From contig JAFRTL010000010.1 in NCBI GenBank assembly GCA_017427065.1, positions 62,001-126,000 of the forward strand: a stretch of 64,000 nucleotides of DNA, written 5' to 3'. The DNA comes from Bacteroidaceae bacterium. GTDB lineage: Bacteria > Bacteroidota > Bacteroidia > Bacteroidales > Bacteroidaceae. Positions 7,991 through 17,800 of the stretch are shown here, piece after piece (position 1 is the first letter of the stretch; the number at the start of each line of letters is the position of its first letter). The notes under the pieces are model-generated. The model did not search any database and was not told the DNA's origin. It was given only the letters and a program-made list of their open reading frames with translations. The position numbers were made by a program, and so were the translations under genes.

Positions 7991-8019
7991 TATTTGTAGA
8001 TTTTATCTATATTTGTAGA
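7991..8019 (+). promoter_or_regulatory. Kinase promoter with a 10-bp direct repeat
   Basis: TATATTTG at 8008-8015 matches the -7 consensus TAnnTTTG and would start transcription about 15 bases before the kinase ATG at 8037. TATTTGTAGA is repeated at 7991-8000 and 8010-8019, 19 bp apart, so the -7 element overlaps the second copy. The repeat may be a regulator site or simply promoter-derived. No clear -33 element is seen. Confidence 0.4.
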
Positions 8020-8036
8020 AATAATTATAATGAGAA

Positions 8037-9401
8037 ATGAGAAAAGCTATTGTTATATCTATATTTGCCACATTTGTGTTACTTTTTCTACAATTTTTGT
8101 GGATAGGCAATGCTTATCATAATTACACTCTGCGAATGGTGAAAACATTAGAAGACATTACCTCTGACGGCATTCAGAAAGAACTATCAACTCGCTCATA
8201 TTCTCCTCCTAAAGATCCCAATAAACCTAAGTTTATTTATAAAAAAGCCAGCGAAATGACACCAGAAGAGAGGGAAAGTTTAAAGGGAGATACTTTAGAC
8301 ATGGTTTCTTTAAAAAAGAACAATATTGGTATGAATATGACTGATTTGATAAACCAATTAGAGCAAGATAATTTCATAGCAGATGGCAACTTCCTTAACC
8401 TTGAAAAGTTGGACAGCATCTTTCAAGTATTGCTAAGTGAAGCAGAGCTGAACACCAGATATCGCATATACTTCTACAATCGTGATACATTGGAGATGGA
8501 CAATAGGGGTAATCTGCCTAAGACAAAGAGCAAGGTCTATGAGACGAGGCTCTTCCCCATCGGACTGAAAGCTACACAGTTCATACAAGTGAAGACAGAC
8601 TTGCCGTTCTCCACTTTCTTGCGCGAGATGACTGAAATATTGGGCTCCTCCATATTAATGGTACTGATAGTGGCTGGCTGCGTGGTATGGCTGTTCATCA
8701 CCATTAAGCATAAGGACAAGCTATTCAAACAACGTGAGGCAAGCGTGAATGGCACGGTACATGATCTGAAGGCTCCACTGAACAGCATTATTTTACTTAT
8801 GGGCCTCCTGAAACAGAAACTACCCGATGAAGACAGTAAGTCCCTGACGGAAGTCACACTAAAGCAAAGTAAGAACATGGTAAATGACATTGAGGCTCTG
8901 CTGCTTACAGCACGCCATGACCGTCAACAAGTAATGCTGAAGAAGGAACTCACGGACTTAGTGGCATTGACACAACAAGCCACAGAAAGCATCTCGCCAC
9001 AATATACAGCCAAGACGCATCAATTGGACATCGAAGCAGAAGCTCCACAGCTGATGGTAAATGGAGACCGCATGTATCTGACAAATGTTATTCGCAATCT
9101 GATAGAGAATGCGTTGAAGTATTCGGACGATGGCGTAAAGGTCTGCATCAGAATAAGGCAAGAAGGCCAGATGGCAGTAGTGGAGGTAGAAGACAACGGT
9201 TGGGGTATCCCACAAAAGTACCAGAAAAAGATTTTCAATCAGTTCTTCCAGGTGCCTCGTGGAGAAGGGAGACATCAGCGTGGCTATGGTGTGGGCTTGG
9301 CATTCTCTAAGTATGTGATGGAGGCTCATGGAGGTGTGATAAACGTAAGGAGTGAGGAAGGAGAAGGCAGTACCTTCACCTGTATATTCCCCATAAACTG
9401 A
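8037..9401 (+). CDS. Sensor histidine kinase
   Basis: 454-aa membrane kinase. A first membrane segment (about 5-23), a periplasmic sensor region (about 28-200) of no recognised type and a second membrane segment (about 203-222) are followed directly by the kinase core without an obvious HAMP domain. The H-box VHDLKAPLNS places the phosphorylated His at 242. The ATPase domain has the N-box NLIEN (354-358), G1 DNGWGIP (386-392) and G2 GYGVGLA (416-422). The response regulator starts 7 bases after its stop. It is transcribed divergently from the peptide operon, and the shared intergenic region carries phased operator-like repeats, so control of the peptide cluster, perhaps in response to the peptide or to envelope stress, is the simplest inference. 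Confidence 0.92.
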   Translation: MRKAIVISIFATFVLLFLQFLWIGNAYHNYTLRMVKTLEDITSDGIQKELSTRSYSPPKDPNKPKFIYKKASEMTPEERESLKGDTLDMVSLKKNNIGMNMTDLINQLEQDNFIADGNFLNLEKLDSIFQVLLSEAELNTRYRIYFYNRDTLEMDNRGNLPKTKSKVYETRLFPIGLKATQFIQVKTDLPFSTFLREMTEILGSSILMVLIVAGCVVWLFITIKHKDKLFKQREASVNGTVHDLKAPLNSIILLMGLLKQKLPDEDSKSLTEVTLKQSKNMVNDIEALLLTARHDRQQVMLKKELTDLVALTQQATESISPQYTAKTHQLDIEAEAPQLMVNGDRMYLTNVIRNLIENALKYSDDGVKVCIRIRQEGQMAVVEVEDNGWGIPQKYQKKIFNQFFQVPRGEGRHQRGYGVGLAFSKYVMEAHGGVINVRSEEGEGSTFTCIFPIN

Positions 9402-9408
9402 ATAGGAT

Positions 9409-10059
9409 ATGATAAAAGTTTTATTGATAGATGATGATGTGGTATTCAGTCAAATAGCGACGACTGTCTTGAAGGAGCATGGGATGGATGTGCATTATCA
9501 AAATGCACTGACAGCGGTTACTGATGTAGTGAAAGCCTATCAACCAAGTGTCATCTTACTTGATATAGAGATAGGTAACGATGATGGCATCAATATCATT
9601 CCACAAATACGGGCAGCCTCATCTGTAGTACCTATTATTGTGATTTCCTCACATACGGAACTCGCAGAGGTAGAACGCGCATTAAATCAAGGTGCTGTGA
9701 ACTATCTGAAAAAGCCTTTCGATATGGAAGAAATGGCAGCCTTCGTCAGACGCTATGCAGTGCCACATGCATCCTTCATTTCGATAGGTACCCTGAAGCT
9801 GAATCTTGAAAGCAAGGAACTAAGCAAGGGGGAAATGCGACTAAAAAAACTCACCCCCTTAGAATTCGAACTGCTTACACGTCTCTACCTTGACATGGGG
9901 AATGTGGTAAGTAAGGAAAAGTTGCTAAAGCACGAAAATAGAGACTTAGACATACACACCTTATATAATTACATTCGTAAACTCAATAACTTACTTCAAG
10001 CAGACAAGAAACTTGCAATCTACAAAGAAGGAAATGGATATGTGCTTAAAAAACTATAG
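9409..10059 (+). CDS. OmpR-family response regulator
   Basis: 216-aa DNA-binding partner of the kinase just upstream. The receiver domain shows the acidic triad DDD at 8-10, phospho-acceptor Asp52 (ILLDIEIG) and the conserved Lys in YLKKPFD near 104. A winged-helix output domain follows from about 125 (LTPLEFELLTRL). Such domains bind tandem direct repeats spaced by 11 bp, as found at 7933-7960. No gene lies between 10060 and 10262; that gap holds only AT-rich sequence and the terminator of the facing sus operon. Confidence 0.92.
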   Translation: MIKVLLIDDDVVFSQIATTVLKEHGMDVHYQNALTAVTDVVKAYQPSVILLDIEIGNDDGINIIPQIRAASSVVPIIVISSHTELAEVERALNQGAVNYLKKPFDMEEMAAFVRRYAVPHASFISIGTLKLNLESKELSKGEMRLKKLTPLEFELLTRLYLDMGNVVSKEKLLKHENRDLDIHTLYNYIRKLNNLLQADKKLAIYKEGNGYVLKKL

Positions 10060-10200
10060 AAACGCAGGCAATTATTAAGAAAATGTCCAGTGTTATCGTA
10101 AAAATACTTCAATAATACATGTTGTAATACTTGATATTTCTGTAGAAAGACCTTGTATTTCTGATAAAGGGATTAACTTCTGGTAAAAAAAGACTTTATA

Positions 10201-10243
10201 GAGAATAAAAATAGGTGCTGCACCAAAAAGCACAGCACCTATT
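10201..10243 (-). terminator. Rho-independent terminator of the sus operon
   Basis: Inverted repeat AATAGGTGCTG (10210-10220) and CAGCACCTATT (10233-10243), 11-bp arms and a 12-base loop. On the minus strand it is followed by TTTATTCTC, a T-rich tail. It lies 20 bases after the SusF stop codon and separates the sus operon from the two-component genes. Confidence 0.8.
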
Positions 10244-10262
10244 CTATAATCAGTAAACCTTA

Positions 10263-12038
10263 TTACTTCTTCTCAATAGAGTACATGGCCATACCTGTGA
10301 TGCCTTCGAAATAGAAGCGGATGAGGTATGTACCTGCAGCCACAGGGATATTTGGACCATCTTGCCAGAGGTTGTCTGGCTCACCACCCCAGTTCATGCT
10401 CCAATCATGGTTGGCGCGGAACTTGAATTCACCATCGTTAAGAGTAGTGGTTACCTCGAAGCAACCTTCTTCTGGATTGTATGTGAGGTCGGTATCGGTA
10501 TCCCAAGCGCCGTTGGCAGAGCCGATGATGCTCACAACGAACGGCGTAGTCTCAAAGGTCATCTCGGTGAGGTCAACCTGAATCTTATAGAATCCAGGCT
10601 CAACAGCAGGCATGTTAGGACCACCAGTATCTACCAGCTTATTATCGCCAGCATATTCCCAGTCGCCATCCCAATTATCCTCGTTTGGCTTGAACTTATA
10701 CTCACCATCCAGCCAATAGTAACCCACGTACTTACCATCATAGTTGGCAGAACGCAACGGATGAGATTCACTCCATCCACCTTCGTTACCAATCTCGTAG
10801 ATGTACTCAGCAAATGCCATTGGAGTGAACTCCCAAGTACCAGCAAGCACATTGATGGCGAGGCGGTAATAGGTAGCACCATCAGAAGCTGGCTGGTTGA
10901 ATGCACCACCATTGCCAATCATATATTCACCCTTTAGAGAGGTGTCACCATCGTTGACAGCACAGATAAGGTTATCCCAGAAAGCGCCACTCTCATAGGC
11001 TGTTCCCGGAGCGATCTTAAACCAGTTGTCCACGCGGTTACCGTCACCATCCACAGGAGCAGGGATTACGGTGTAGAAGATTGGATCGATGTAAGCACTC
11101 TCACCACTACTGTTGTAGAGCGGATAACTCTGATCGGAATCGCTCCAGCCATTGAGCTGACCTACATAGAAGTACTCGTCGCAGAGGTCTTCTACATAAG
11201 GCGTAAACTCATAGGTACCAGACATCATGTCGAGCTTGAGGACATACATCTTGGCTTCATCGCTGGCTGGCAAGCACCATGCCTGAGCATCCTTGGTCAC
11301 GAAACGACCCTGCAGTGCGCTCTCACCATCGGTAGCAGCACCCAGCAAACCACCCCAGAAGTCTTCAGACTCATAGGCAGATTCTGGAGCAATCTTGAAC
11401 CAGTTGTCAGCACGGCTGCCATCCTCATTGGTAGGACCAGGAACCACACCCACGAAGATAGGATCTTCATAGACATCGGCACCGCTGTTTCTGAGAGGAT
11501 AGCTCATGTCTGAATCACTCCAACCATTGGAAGCACCTACATAATAGTAATTCTCTTCAATCACAGGAGCAGCAGCGATGGCTTTCAGTTCTATGGTACC
11601 ACCCGTTGCTACCACAGCCTGACCACCATCCATATAGTCGGCAGTAAGCTCAGCACTGAAGGTACGGGTATCAGGACGCAAGCCATACTCCGCATTGATA
11701 ACCTCCTGTAAATCGGCTACAGCCACCTTACCGGTAGGACCAGCATTAATGGTATAAGTATTGGAAGAACCTTCGGGAGTCAATACCAACTGCAAGTTTG
11801 CCAAATTTACGCCATAAGGCAAGCCCTTTGGCAAAGATATGTCAAGTGCAGCAATAGAATCTCCCGTTGCTTCGCCCAGATTAACGGTACCTAAAGGCTT
11901 AGCAGTAAAACCTGCAACCTTAATGGCCTCTACCTGATCCCAGCCTTGTGGAGCAGCTACGTCTTCATTAAAATCCTCGTTGCAGGCACCCATGAAGGTC
12001 AGGGCGCCCAGCAACATATATAATGATAACTTTTTCAT
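10263..12038 (-). CDS. SusF-like outer membrane glycan-binding lipoprotein with four modules
   Basis: 591-aa surface lipoprotein (lipobox ending at Cys19, MGACNED). An N-terminal SusE/F-type Ig-like domain (about 40-165) is followed by four modules starting with the Y-x-x-G-x-x-x-G-W type motif. Two are near-duplicates (about 173-290 and 291-410, each with NGWSDSD and NWFKIAP) and two are shorter (about 411-500 and 501-591, with EYKFKPNEDNW and EFKFRANHDW). B. thetaiotaomicron SusF has three starch-binding modules, so this is an expanded version. It is last in the SusC-D-E-F operon, 24 bases after SusE, and is followed by a terminator. Binding of alpha-glucan is inferred from the family and the SusG-like amylase beyond the cassette. 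Confidence 0.85.
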   Translation of the reverse strand: MKKLSLYMLLGALTFMGACNEDFNEDVAAPQGWDQVEAIKVAGFTAKPLGTVNLGEATGDSIAALDISLPKGLPYGVNLANLQLVLTPEGSSNTYTINAGPTGKVAVADLQEVINAEYGLRPDTRTFSAELTADYMDGGQAVVATGGTIELKAIAAAPVIEENYYYVGASNGWSDSDMSYPLRNSGADVYEDPIFVGVVPGPTNEDGSRADNWFKIAPESAYESEDFWGGLLGAATDGESALQGRFVTKDAQAWCLPASDEAKMYVLKLDMMSGTYEFTPYVEDLCDEYFYVGQLNGWSDSDQSYPLYNSSGESAYIDPIFYTVIPAPVDGDGNRVDNWFKIAPGTAYESGAFWDNLICAVNDGDTSLKGEYMIGNGGAFNQPASDGATYYRLAINVLAGTWEFTPMAFAEYIYEIGNEGGWSESHPLRSANYDGKYVGYYWLDGEYKFKPNEDNWDGDWEYAGDNKLVDTGGPNMPAVEPGFYKIQVDLTEMTFETTPFVVSIIGSANGAWDTDTDLTYNPEEGCFEVTTTLNDGEFKFRANHDWSMNWGGEPDNLWQDGPNIPVAAGTYLIRFYFEGITGMAMYSIEKK

Positions 12039-12062
12039 AATTCTATCAGTGTATTAGATTAG

Positions 12063-13217
12063 TTACTCAATTCTACCAGTATCGTTCGTGAAGTTCAGGT
12101 AGAGCTTCTGTCCCTGATTACCAGCTACACGCTCCTGATCACCACCATCGGCACGGTACTTAATCTTACCATCGAAGATCATGAACTCTGACTTCCACCA
12201 GTCGTATCCTGGAACCTTCACGTATGCACGCACACCCTGTGGGTCGCTGGCAGGTGAAACGCCATCTACCGTAGCTACGAAGGCAGGAGAAACAAACTCA
12301 CCATCCTGAGTGGTAGGTGTAGTGAACTTACCTGCAGGTGCCAGTTCATCCCAACCACCGAGGGTATTACCAATCAGCCATACGACACCTTCCTCGAAGT
12401 CAACCTCGAAGGTAATGTCGCGACCAGCCACTGCGGTCTTCACTACCAACAGGTACCAACCAGGATTACCTACGCCGATGTTACCACCGTCATCGTAAAC
12501 ATTGGCATTAGCATTATCTACAATGGTTACCTGGCTGAAGCCCTTCTCACCACCGTTCCAAGAGGTAGCGGTATTGATCTTGAAGCCACCATCGAGCCAA
12601 ACCATGCGCCACATCACGTTTGGAGCACCATTCACCACAACCATCTCTGGAGCAGTGTCCCAACTCCATCCATTGAAACTGCCAATGACATAAACATGCT
12701 CTGGCAACTCTACTGGAGGTAATGCATAGTGCAGTTTCACATGAGGCAGGGTAATCACATTAGAAATGATGTCACCACTCTTAGCCTGAGCACCTGAAGC
12801 ATTAGGCAGGTAGGCGCGAAGGCGGAGATAGATAGGAATATCCAATGGGAACTGATCGCCATCGTAGCCAGCCTCCATAGCCATGGTTGTAGCAGCAACG
12901 GCCAGTTCTGATACATCTACATTCATCAAAGCCGTAGAATATTGGGTGGTCAGCTCCGTGAAGTTGCTGAAGCTCTGAGAAAGCGACACCTGCACAGCAT
13001 ACATGGTAGCAGCCGTATAACCATAGTTAGGCTGCGTGCAGGTAAGTTGCAAGGTGGTGGAGTTCTCCAAATCATAGGTGCCATTGACGAATGCTGGTGT
13101 ATTGAGCATGAACACCGATGGCTCCTGATATACAGGATTGGAATCACGGTCGCTGCTACAAGCAGTGGCAAGTACCAGTCCTGCGAATAATGAAGCTAAT
13201 ATATGTAACTTTTTCAT
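12063..13217 (-). CDS. SusE-like outer membrane glycan-binding lipoprotein
   Basis: 384-aa lipoprotein (lipobox LATAC, Cys20). The N-terminal SusE domain (about 35-165) is followed by two carbohydrate-binding-like modules beginning VYVIGSFNGW and VWLIGNTLGGW. It would sit on the cell surface with SusD and SusF and hold glycan near the SusC channel. It is encoded 46 bases after SusD; this gap contains a heptamer repeat array that overlaps the SusD stop codon. Confidence 0.85.
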   Translation of the reverse strand: MKKLHILASLFAGLVLATACSSDRDSNPVYQEPSVFMLNTPAFVNGTYDLENSTTLQLTCTQPNYGYTAATMYAVQVSLSQSFSNFTELTTQYSTALMNVDVSELAVAATTMAMEAGYDGDQFPLDIPIYLRLRAYLPNASGAQAKSGDIISNVITLPHVKLHYALPPVELPEHVYVIGSFNGWSWDTAPEMVVVNGAPNVMWRMVWLDGGFKINTATSWNGGEKGFSQVTIVDNANANVYDDGGNIGVGNPGWYLLVVKTAVAGRDITFEVDFEEGVVWLIGNTLGGWDELAPAGKFTTPTTQDGEFVSPAFVATVDGVSPASDPQGVRAYVKVPGYDWWKSEFMIFDGKIKYRADGGDQERVAGNQGQKLYLNFTNDTGRIE

Positions 13218-13233
13218 AATGCTTTCTTTATAT

Positions 13234-13268
13234 AATTGTCAATTATGAATTGTCAATTGTAAATTAAT
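13234..13268. repeat. Heptamer repeat array overlapping the SusD stop codon
   Basis: Five tandem 7-mers: AATTGTC, AATTATG, AATTGTC, AATTGTA, AATTAAT. The TAA stop of SusD lies inside the array. It belongs to the dispersed 7-bp repeat family seen elsewhere in the window. Confidence 0.75.
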
Positions 13269-14838
13269 AACCAGGGTTCTGTACCAGGTTAGAGTTGGCC
13301 ACGATGTCCTTGGTAGGCAAGCCGAATACATTGCGCTGGGCACTGAAATTGGAACCATTGCGGGCACCGCCCTTCCATTCCCAAACATAGTCGGAATTAC
13401 CACCAAAACGACCAAAGCGAACCAAATCCATACGGCGGCGGCCCTCGAACATGAACTCACGTGCCCACTCATCACAGATGTCATCCAGTGAGTAAACGCC
13501 CTGCTTAGAAGCAGAAGCATGTGCACGGTCTTTCAGAGCATCCACAGCTACCTTAGCCTCAGCGGTGTTACCCAGACGGGTCTGTGCCTCTGCATAAGTC
13601 AGATAAGCCTCAGCAGCACGCAGGAAAGGAACATCGGTATCCACGAACTTAGAGTCGTGCGGATTGGCACCATTAGAATAGCTGTTGGTAAACTTACCTA
13701 CAGAGAAACCATCGGTGAAATTAGCAGTCTCCTCAACACTGAGGTTACGGTCGATGCTGAAGAACATGGCACGATCGTCACCAGCGGCTGCGATCATACC
13801 AGCCACATCCAGACCCGTAGGAGGCTCGCTGTTAGGGAAGAATTTCTCTACCAACTGCTTGCGTGCACGGTTACCTGCCCAAGACTCGCTGGTGCCATGA
13901 TCACCCATATCGTCCTTGTTAGTAGAAGCGATGAGGAACAAAGCGCCACCATAGTTCTGGGTAGCGATACCATCTTGCAGGATAGGCAGGATAATCTCAT
14001 TCTGAGCACCATTGCTGTTGTTGTCACCCATGAACAGATAGCTGAAGTTAGGAGTCAACGTGTAAGCAGAATCCATCACCTTCTTGGCATACTCGGCAGC
14101 CTTTGCCCACTGAGGAGTACCAGTATAAACCTGTGCATTCAGGTAGAGGCGTGAAAGGAGCAACCAAGCAGCTGCCTTATCAGCACGTCCGTAAGTATTA
14201 CCCTTTGGCTCTGCCATATCGTTGACACAGTCGGACAACTCACTCTCAATAAAGCTGAACACCTCTGCACGACTGGCCTGTGGTGCATTCTCAGAAGAAA
14301 CGGTAGTCACGAAAGGAACATTGCCAAAGAAGTCGATGGCATAATAATAGAAGAGAGCACGCAGGAAACGTACTTCTGCACGCATCTTCACCGTCTCGCT
14401 ATCAGTATCTTCGGCTGTCTGTGCCAAGAAAGAGTTGGCCATTGTGATACCGAAAAGCAAGCGATAGTACTCGCAAGTAATCATACCATGAGAAGCATCC
14501 CAAGTATTGAAGTTGTACTCAGGGATACCAGGGTCACCCCAGCTACAGATAGCTTCATCAGTCGTCAGCTCATTCATGTTCCAGATCTGACGGAAGAAAT
14601 CAGAAGTACCTTCATCGATGTCGGCGATATCCTGATCGCCTGCAGGACCATTCTGACCCGTAAGTGCCATGTTGCCATAAATCTTATTGAACACAGCATC
14701 ACGGTCGAACTCCATAGAAGTACTCTTATCAATGGTGGGATCTACATCCAGATCGCCCACGCATGAAGTCATTCCCAATGTCAGGGAAAGCGCTGCCACA
14801 GGCAGCAGTGTCTTCGTATATTTAGTTAGAATATTCAT
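13264..14838 (-). CDS. susD: SusD/RagB-family glycan-binding lipoprotein
   Basis: 524-aa surface lipoprotein, the lid of the SusC channel. The signal ends at Cys26 (GMTSCVGDLDVDP). The TPR-like alpha-helical fold typical of SusD is shown by segments such as EVRFLRALFYYYAIDFFG and the C-terminal EFMFEGRRRMDLVRFG, both diagnostic for the family. It starts 21 bases after the SusC stop and forms the obligate partner pair. The C-terminal codons run into a heptamer array. Confidence 0.95.
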   Translation of the reverse strand: MNILTKYTKTLLPVAALSLTLGMTSCVGDLDVDPTIDKSTSMEFDRDAVFNKIYGNMALTGQNGPAGDQDIADIDEGTSDFFRQIWNMNELTTDEAICSWGDPGIPEYNFNTWDASHGMITCEYYRLLFGITMANSFLAQTAEDTDSETVKMRAEVRFLRALFYYYAIDFFGNVPFVTTVSSENAPQASRAEVFSFIESELSDCVNDMAEPKGNTYGRADKAAAWLLLSRLYLNAQVYTGTPQWAKAAEYAKKVMDSAYTLTPNFSYLFMGDNNSNGAQNEIILPILQDGIATQNYGGALFLIASTNKDDMGDHGTSESWAGNRARKQLVEKFFPNSEPPTGLDVAGMIAAAGDDRAMFFSIDRNLSVEETANFTDGFSVGKFTNSYSNGANPHDSKFVDTDVPFLRAAEAYLTYAEAQTRLGNTAEAKVAVDALKDRAHASASKQGVYSLDDICDEWAREFMFEGRRRMDLVRFGRFGGNSDYVWEWKGGARNGSNFSAQRNVFGLPTKDIVANSNLVQNPGY

Positions 14839-14859
14839 ATCTTCAATGTCTTTATAGGG

Positions 14860-17800
14860 TTAGAAATTAAGGCTAAGTCCCAGCATTGACACCAATGGAC
14901 GTGGATAGAAGTTGTTATCTATACCACCACCCACTTCTGGGTCAAGACCCTTGTACTTAGTAATAGTCAGCACATTCTGCAATGTAGCATATACACGACC
15001 GTTAATGCCACGCTTGAACAGATTGTCGAAGCTGTAACCCAGAGTCACGTTGTCAACCTTCAAGAATGAAGCATTCTGTACGAACATGTCGCTCATGAAA
15101 TAGTTGCCCACGCCCTGGAAACCCTTGTCGAGGTGACGGGTCACGAAGTTGCTGAAGAAACCACTTTGTGCATAAACAGCGGCCTTACCCTGATTAGAGT
15201 TGTTGCTCTCTACGTTGTTGAATACATAGTTATTCAGACTAGCACGTACGGAGAAGCTGAAGTCCCAGTTCTTCCAAATCATCTTAGAAGACAGACCCAT
15301 CAGCACATCAGCAGCTGGCTTCTTGTAGTAGTAGCGGTCCAAGTCGCTGATGATACCATCACCGTTACGGTCCACATACTCATTCTCAATGGCCTTGCCG
15401 TTCTCGTCATATACCTGCTGGTAAACCAGGAAGCTATAAGCTGGATGACCTACGGCCTGTGCTTGAACCGTGTTACCTGTACCACCAGCGATACCACCCG
15501 TAGGCAGATAATAACCAGGAGCAGCATCACCAACTGTCATTGCGGTAATCTTATTCTTATTCCAAGTCACGTTGTACTGCACATCCCACATGAAGTCGCG
15601 AGCCTGAATCACCTTACCACCGATAGAGAATTCCAAACCTGTATTCTCCAGTTTACCTACGTTGGCCATCACAGTGTTCTTGAAGTTAGAACCAGCAGCC
15701 ACAGGAACGGATTGCAACAGGTCTTTGGTATTACGATGATAGAAGTCGAGAGCAGCAGTGAAGCGACCATTCAGGATACCGAAGTCCATACCGGCATTCC
15801 AAGTCGTGGTCTTTTCCCAAGTCAGTTTGTCATTATAAGCATTCGGACGAGAGGTGATACCTTCACCAGTTACTGGATAGAACGCATGCTCACGATTAGC
15901 CACGTAAGAAGCGAAGTAGCTATACTCACCGATACCTTCCTGCTGACCAGTCAAACCATAGCCCAGACGGAGTTTCCAATCGCTGATCCAGTCGATATCC
16001 TTTACAAAACCTTCTTCATTGATCTTCCATGCCAGTGCCACTGATGGGAAATAACCCCAGCGGTTGTCCTTGTTGAACTTAGAAGAACCATCAGCTCGGA
16101 AGGTAGCAGTCAGCATATAGCGCTGCAACAGAGTGTAATTCAAGCGGCTATAGAAAGAAACCAAGTAGCTTTCATTAGCCCATTCACGATTTACCTCGTT
16201 GTACTTGGTGTTCTGCAAAGCAGGATCGCTGTTTGTACCAGGGATCCATCCCCAACCTTGATTGGTACCTTTACGATGGAAGTGCTGCCACTCATAACCA
16301 GCCATGATGTCGAAGTTGTGATTCTCAGTGAACTCCTTCGCATACTGCAGGTAAGAGCTGAACAGCAAGTTGTACTTATCAGTCTTATCTACGCCTGTGT
16401 AACCATAGTAGTTGTTGCTGGCACTTCGAGGATCGATATCGTTGTTCTGCTTACCAGTGGAGAGGTCCATACCACCATTGGCATGGAAGCGCAGGTCTTC
16501 GAAGCCATGGAACTTATAGTCCAACTCAATGTTACCAATGAGTGACTTAGATGTAGCACGGTTGTTCTGGAACTCCAAAGTAGCTACAGGGTTCTGCTGA
16601 GCCAGTGAGTTGAATGCCAAAGGCCATGTAGGATCGCCAAAGGCATTGGTGCTGGTCCACTGCTGATAACCACCGAAAGAGGTCACATAGTTAGGATCAT
16701 TGTTGTAGATAGGTTGTGTAGGATCATAAGTCAACGCTGCACCTACCACGCCACCGTCAGCATAACGGTTCTTAGCCACCATACCCTTGGCATTGATATT
16801 GAAGGTCAGATGGTCTTCCAGCATAGACGGTGAGAAGTTCACAGAAGCTGTGTAACGCTCAAAGTCGGAAGTTTTGATGATACCTTTTTGGTTAGTGTAA
16901 CCTACAGATGCACGGAATGGCATACCGGCGATATTACCCGTAGCAGTAAGGTTGTGATCGGTACTGATAGCCGTACGGTAAATCTGGTCTTGCCAATCAG
17001 TATTAGCAGTACCCAGATGTGAAGCCTGATCGCTGCCCTCTCCATAGAGGTTGTTTACAAAATGACGGAACTCATTGCCATCCATCACTTCCAGACGGTT
17101 CTTAATGGTGCTGGCAGATACGTTGCCGTTGTATGCCAAACGGATCTTACCACTCTTTGAACCCTTCTTGGTGGTAATGATAATCACACCATTAGAAGCA
17201 CGAGAACCATAGATGGCAGTTGCAGAGGCATCCTTCAGCACGGTGAAGCTTTCGATATCGTTCGGGTTCACCATTGCCAGTGGGTTACTCAAGCCCTGCA
17301 CACCATTGTTATCCATAGCCAGACCATCGATCACGATCAGAGGGTCGTTTGATGCACTCAGAGAGGCACCACCACGGATACGGATAGTTGAACCACCACC
17401 AGGAGTACCACCATCAGAAGTGACATTTACACCGGCAATCTTACCGGCCATCATGTCTTGTGCATTGGTTACCAGACCACGGTTCATTTCATCAGGCTTG
17501 ATAGCCGTCACAGAACCAGTCAAGTCATTTTTCTTGGCAGTACCATAACCGATGACAATCACCTGCTCCAACATCTGAGAGTCATCCTGTAAGGTCACCA
17601 CCACTTCAGGAGCGGCCGACACCTCTTGTGTCACATAGCCAATAAAAGAAATGGAGAGCGTCGCACCGGCAGGAACTGTCAGTGTAAAGTTACCATCCAG
17701 ATCAGTAACCACACCATTGGTTGGATTACCTTTCTCCACGACGTTTGCACCTATCACTTCAAAGCCTGCTGTGTCTTTCACGTGGCCTTTCACGGTGATG

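Noticed and set aside
10060-10200. Small gene or attachment repeat downstream of the response regulator
   Set aside because: No ORF of note and no match to the 22-bp repeat at the other end of the cassette; only AT-rich sequence.
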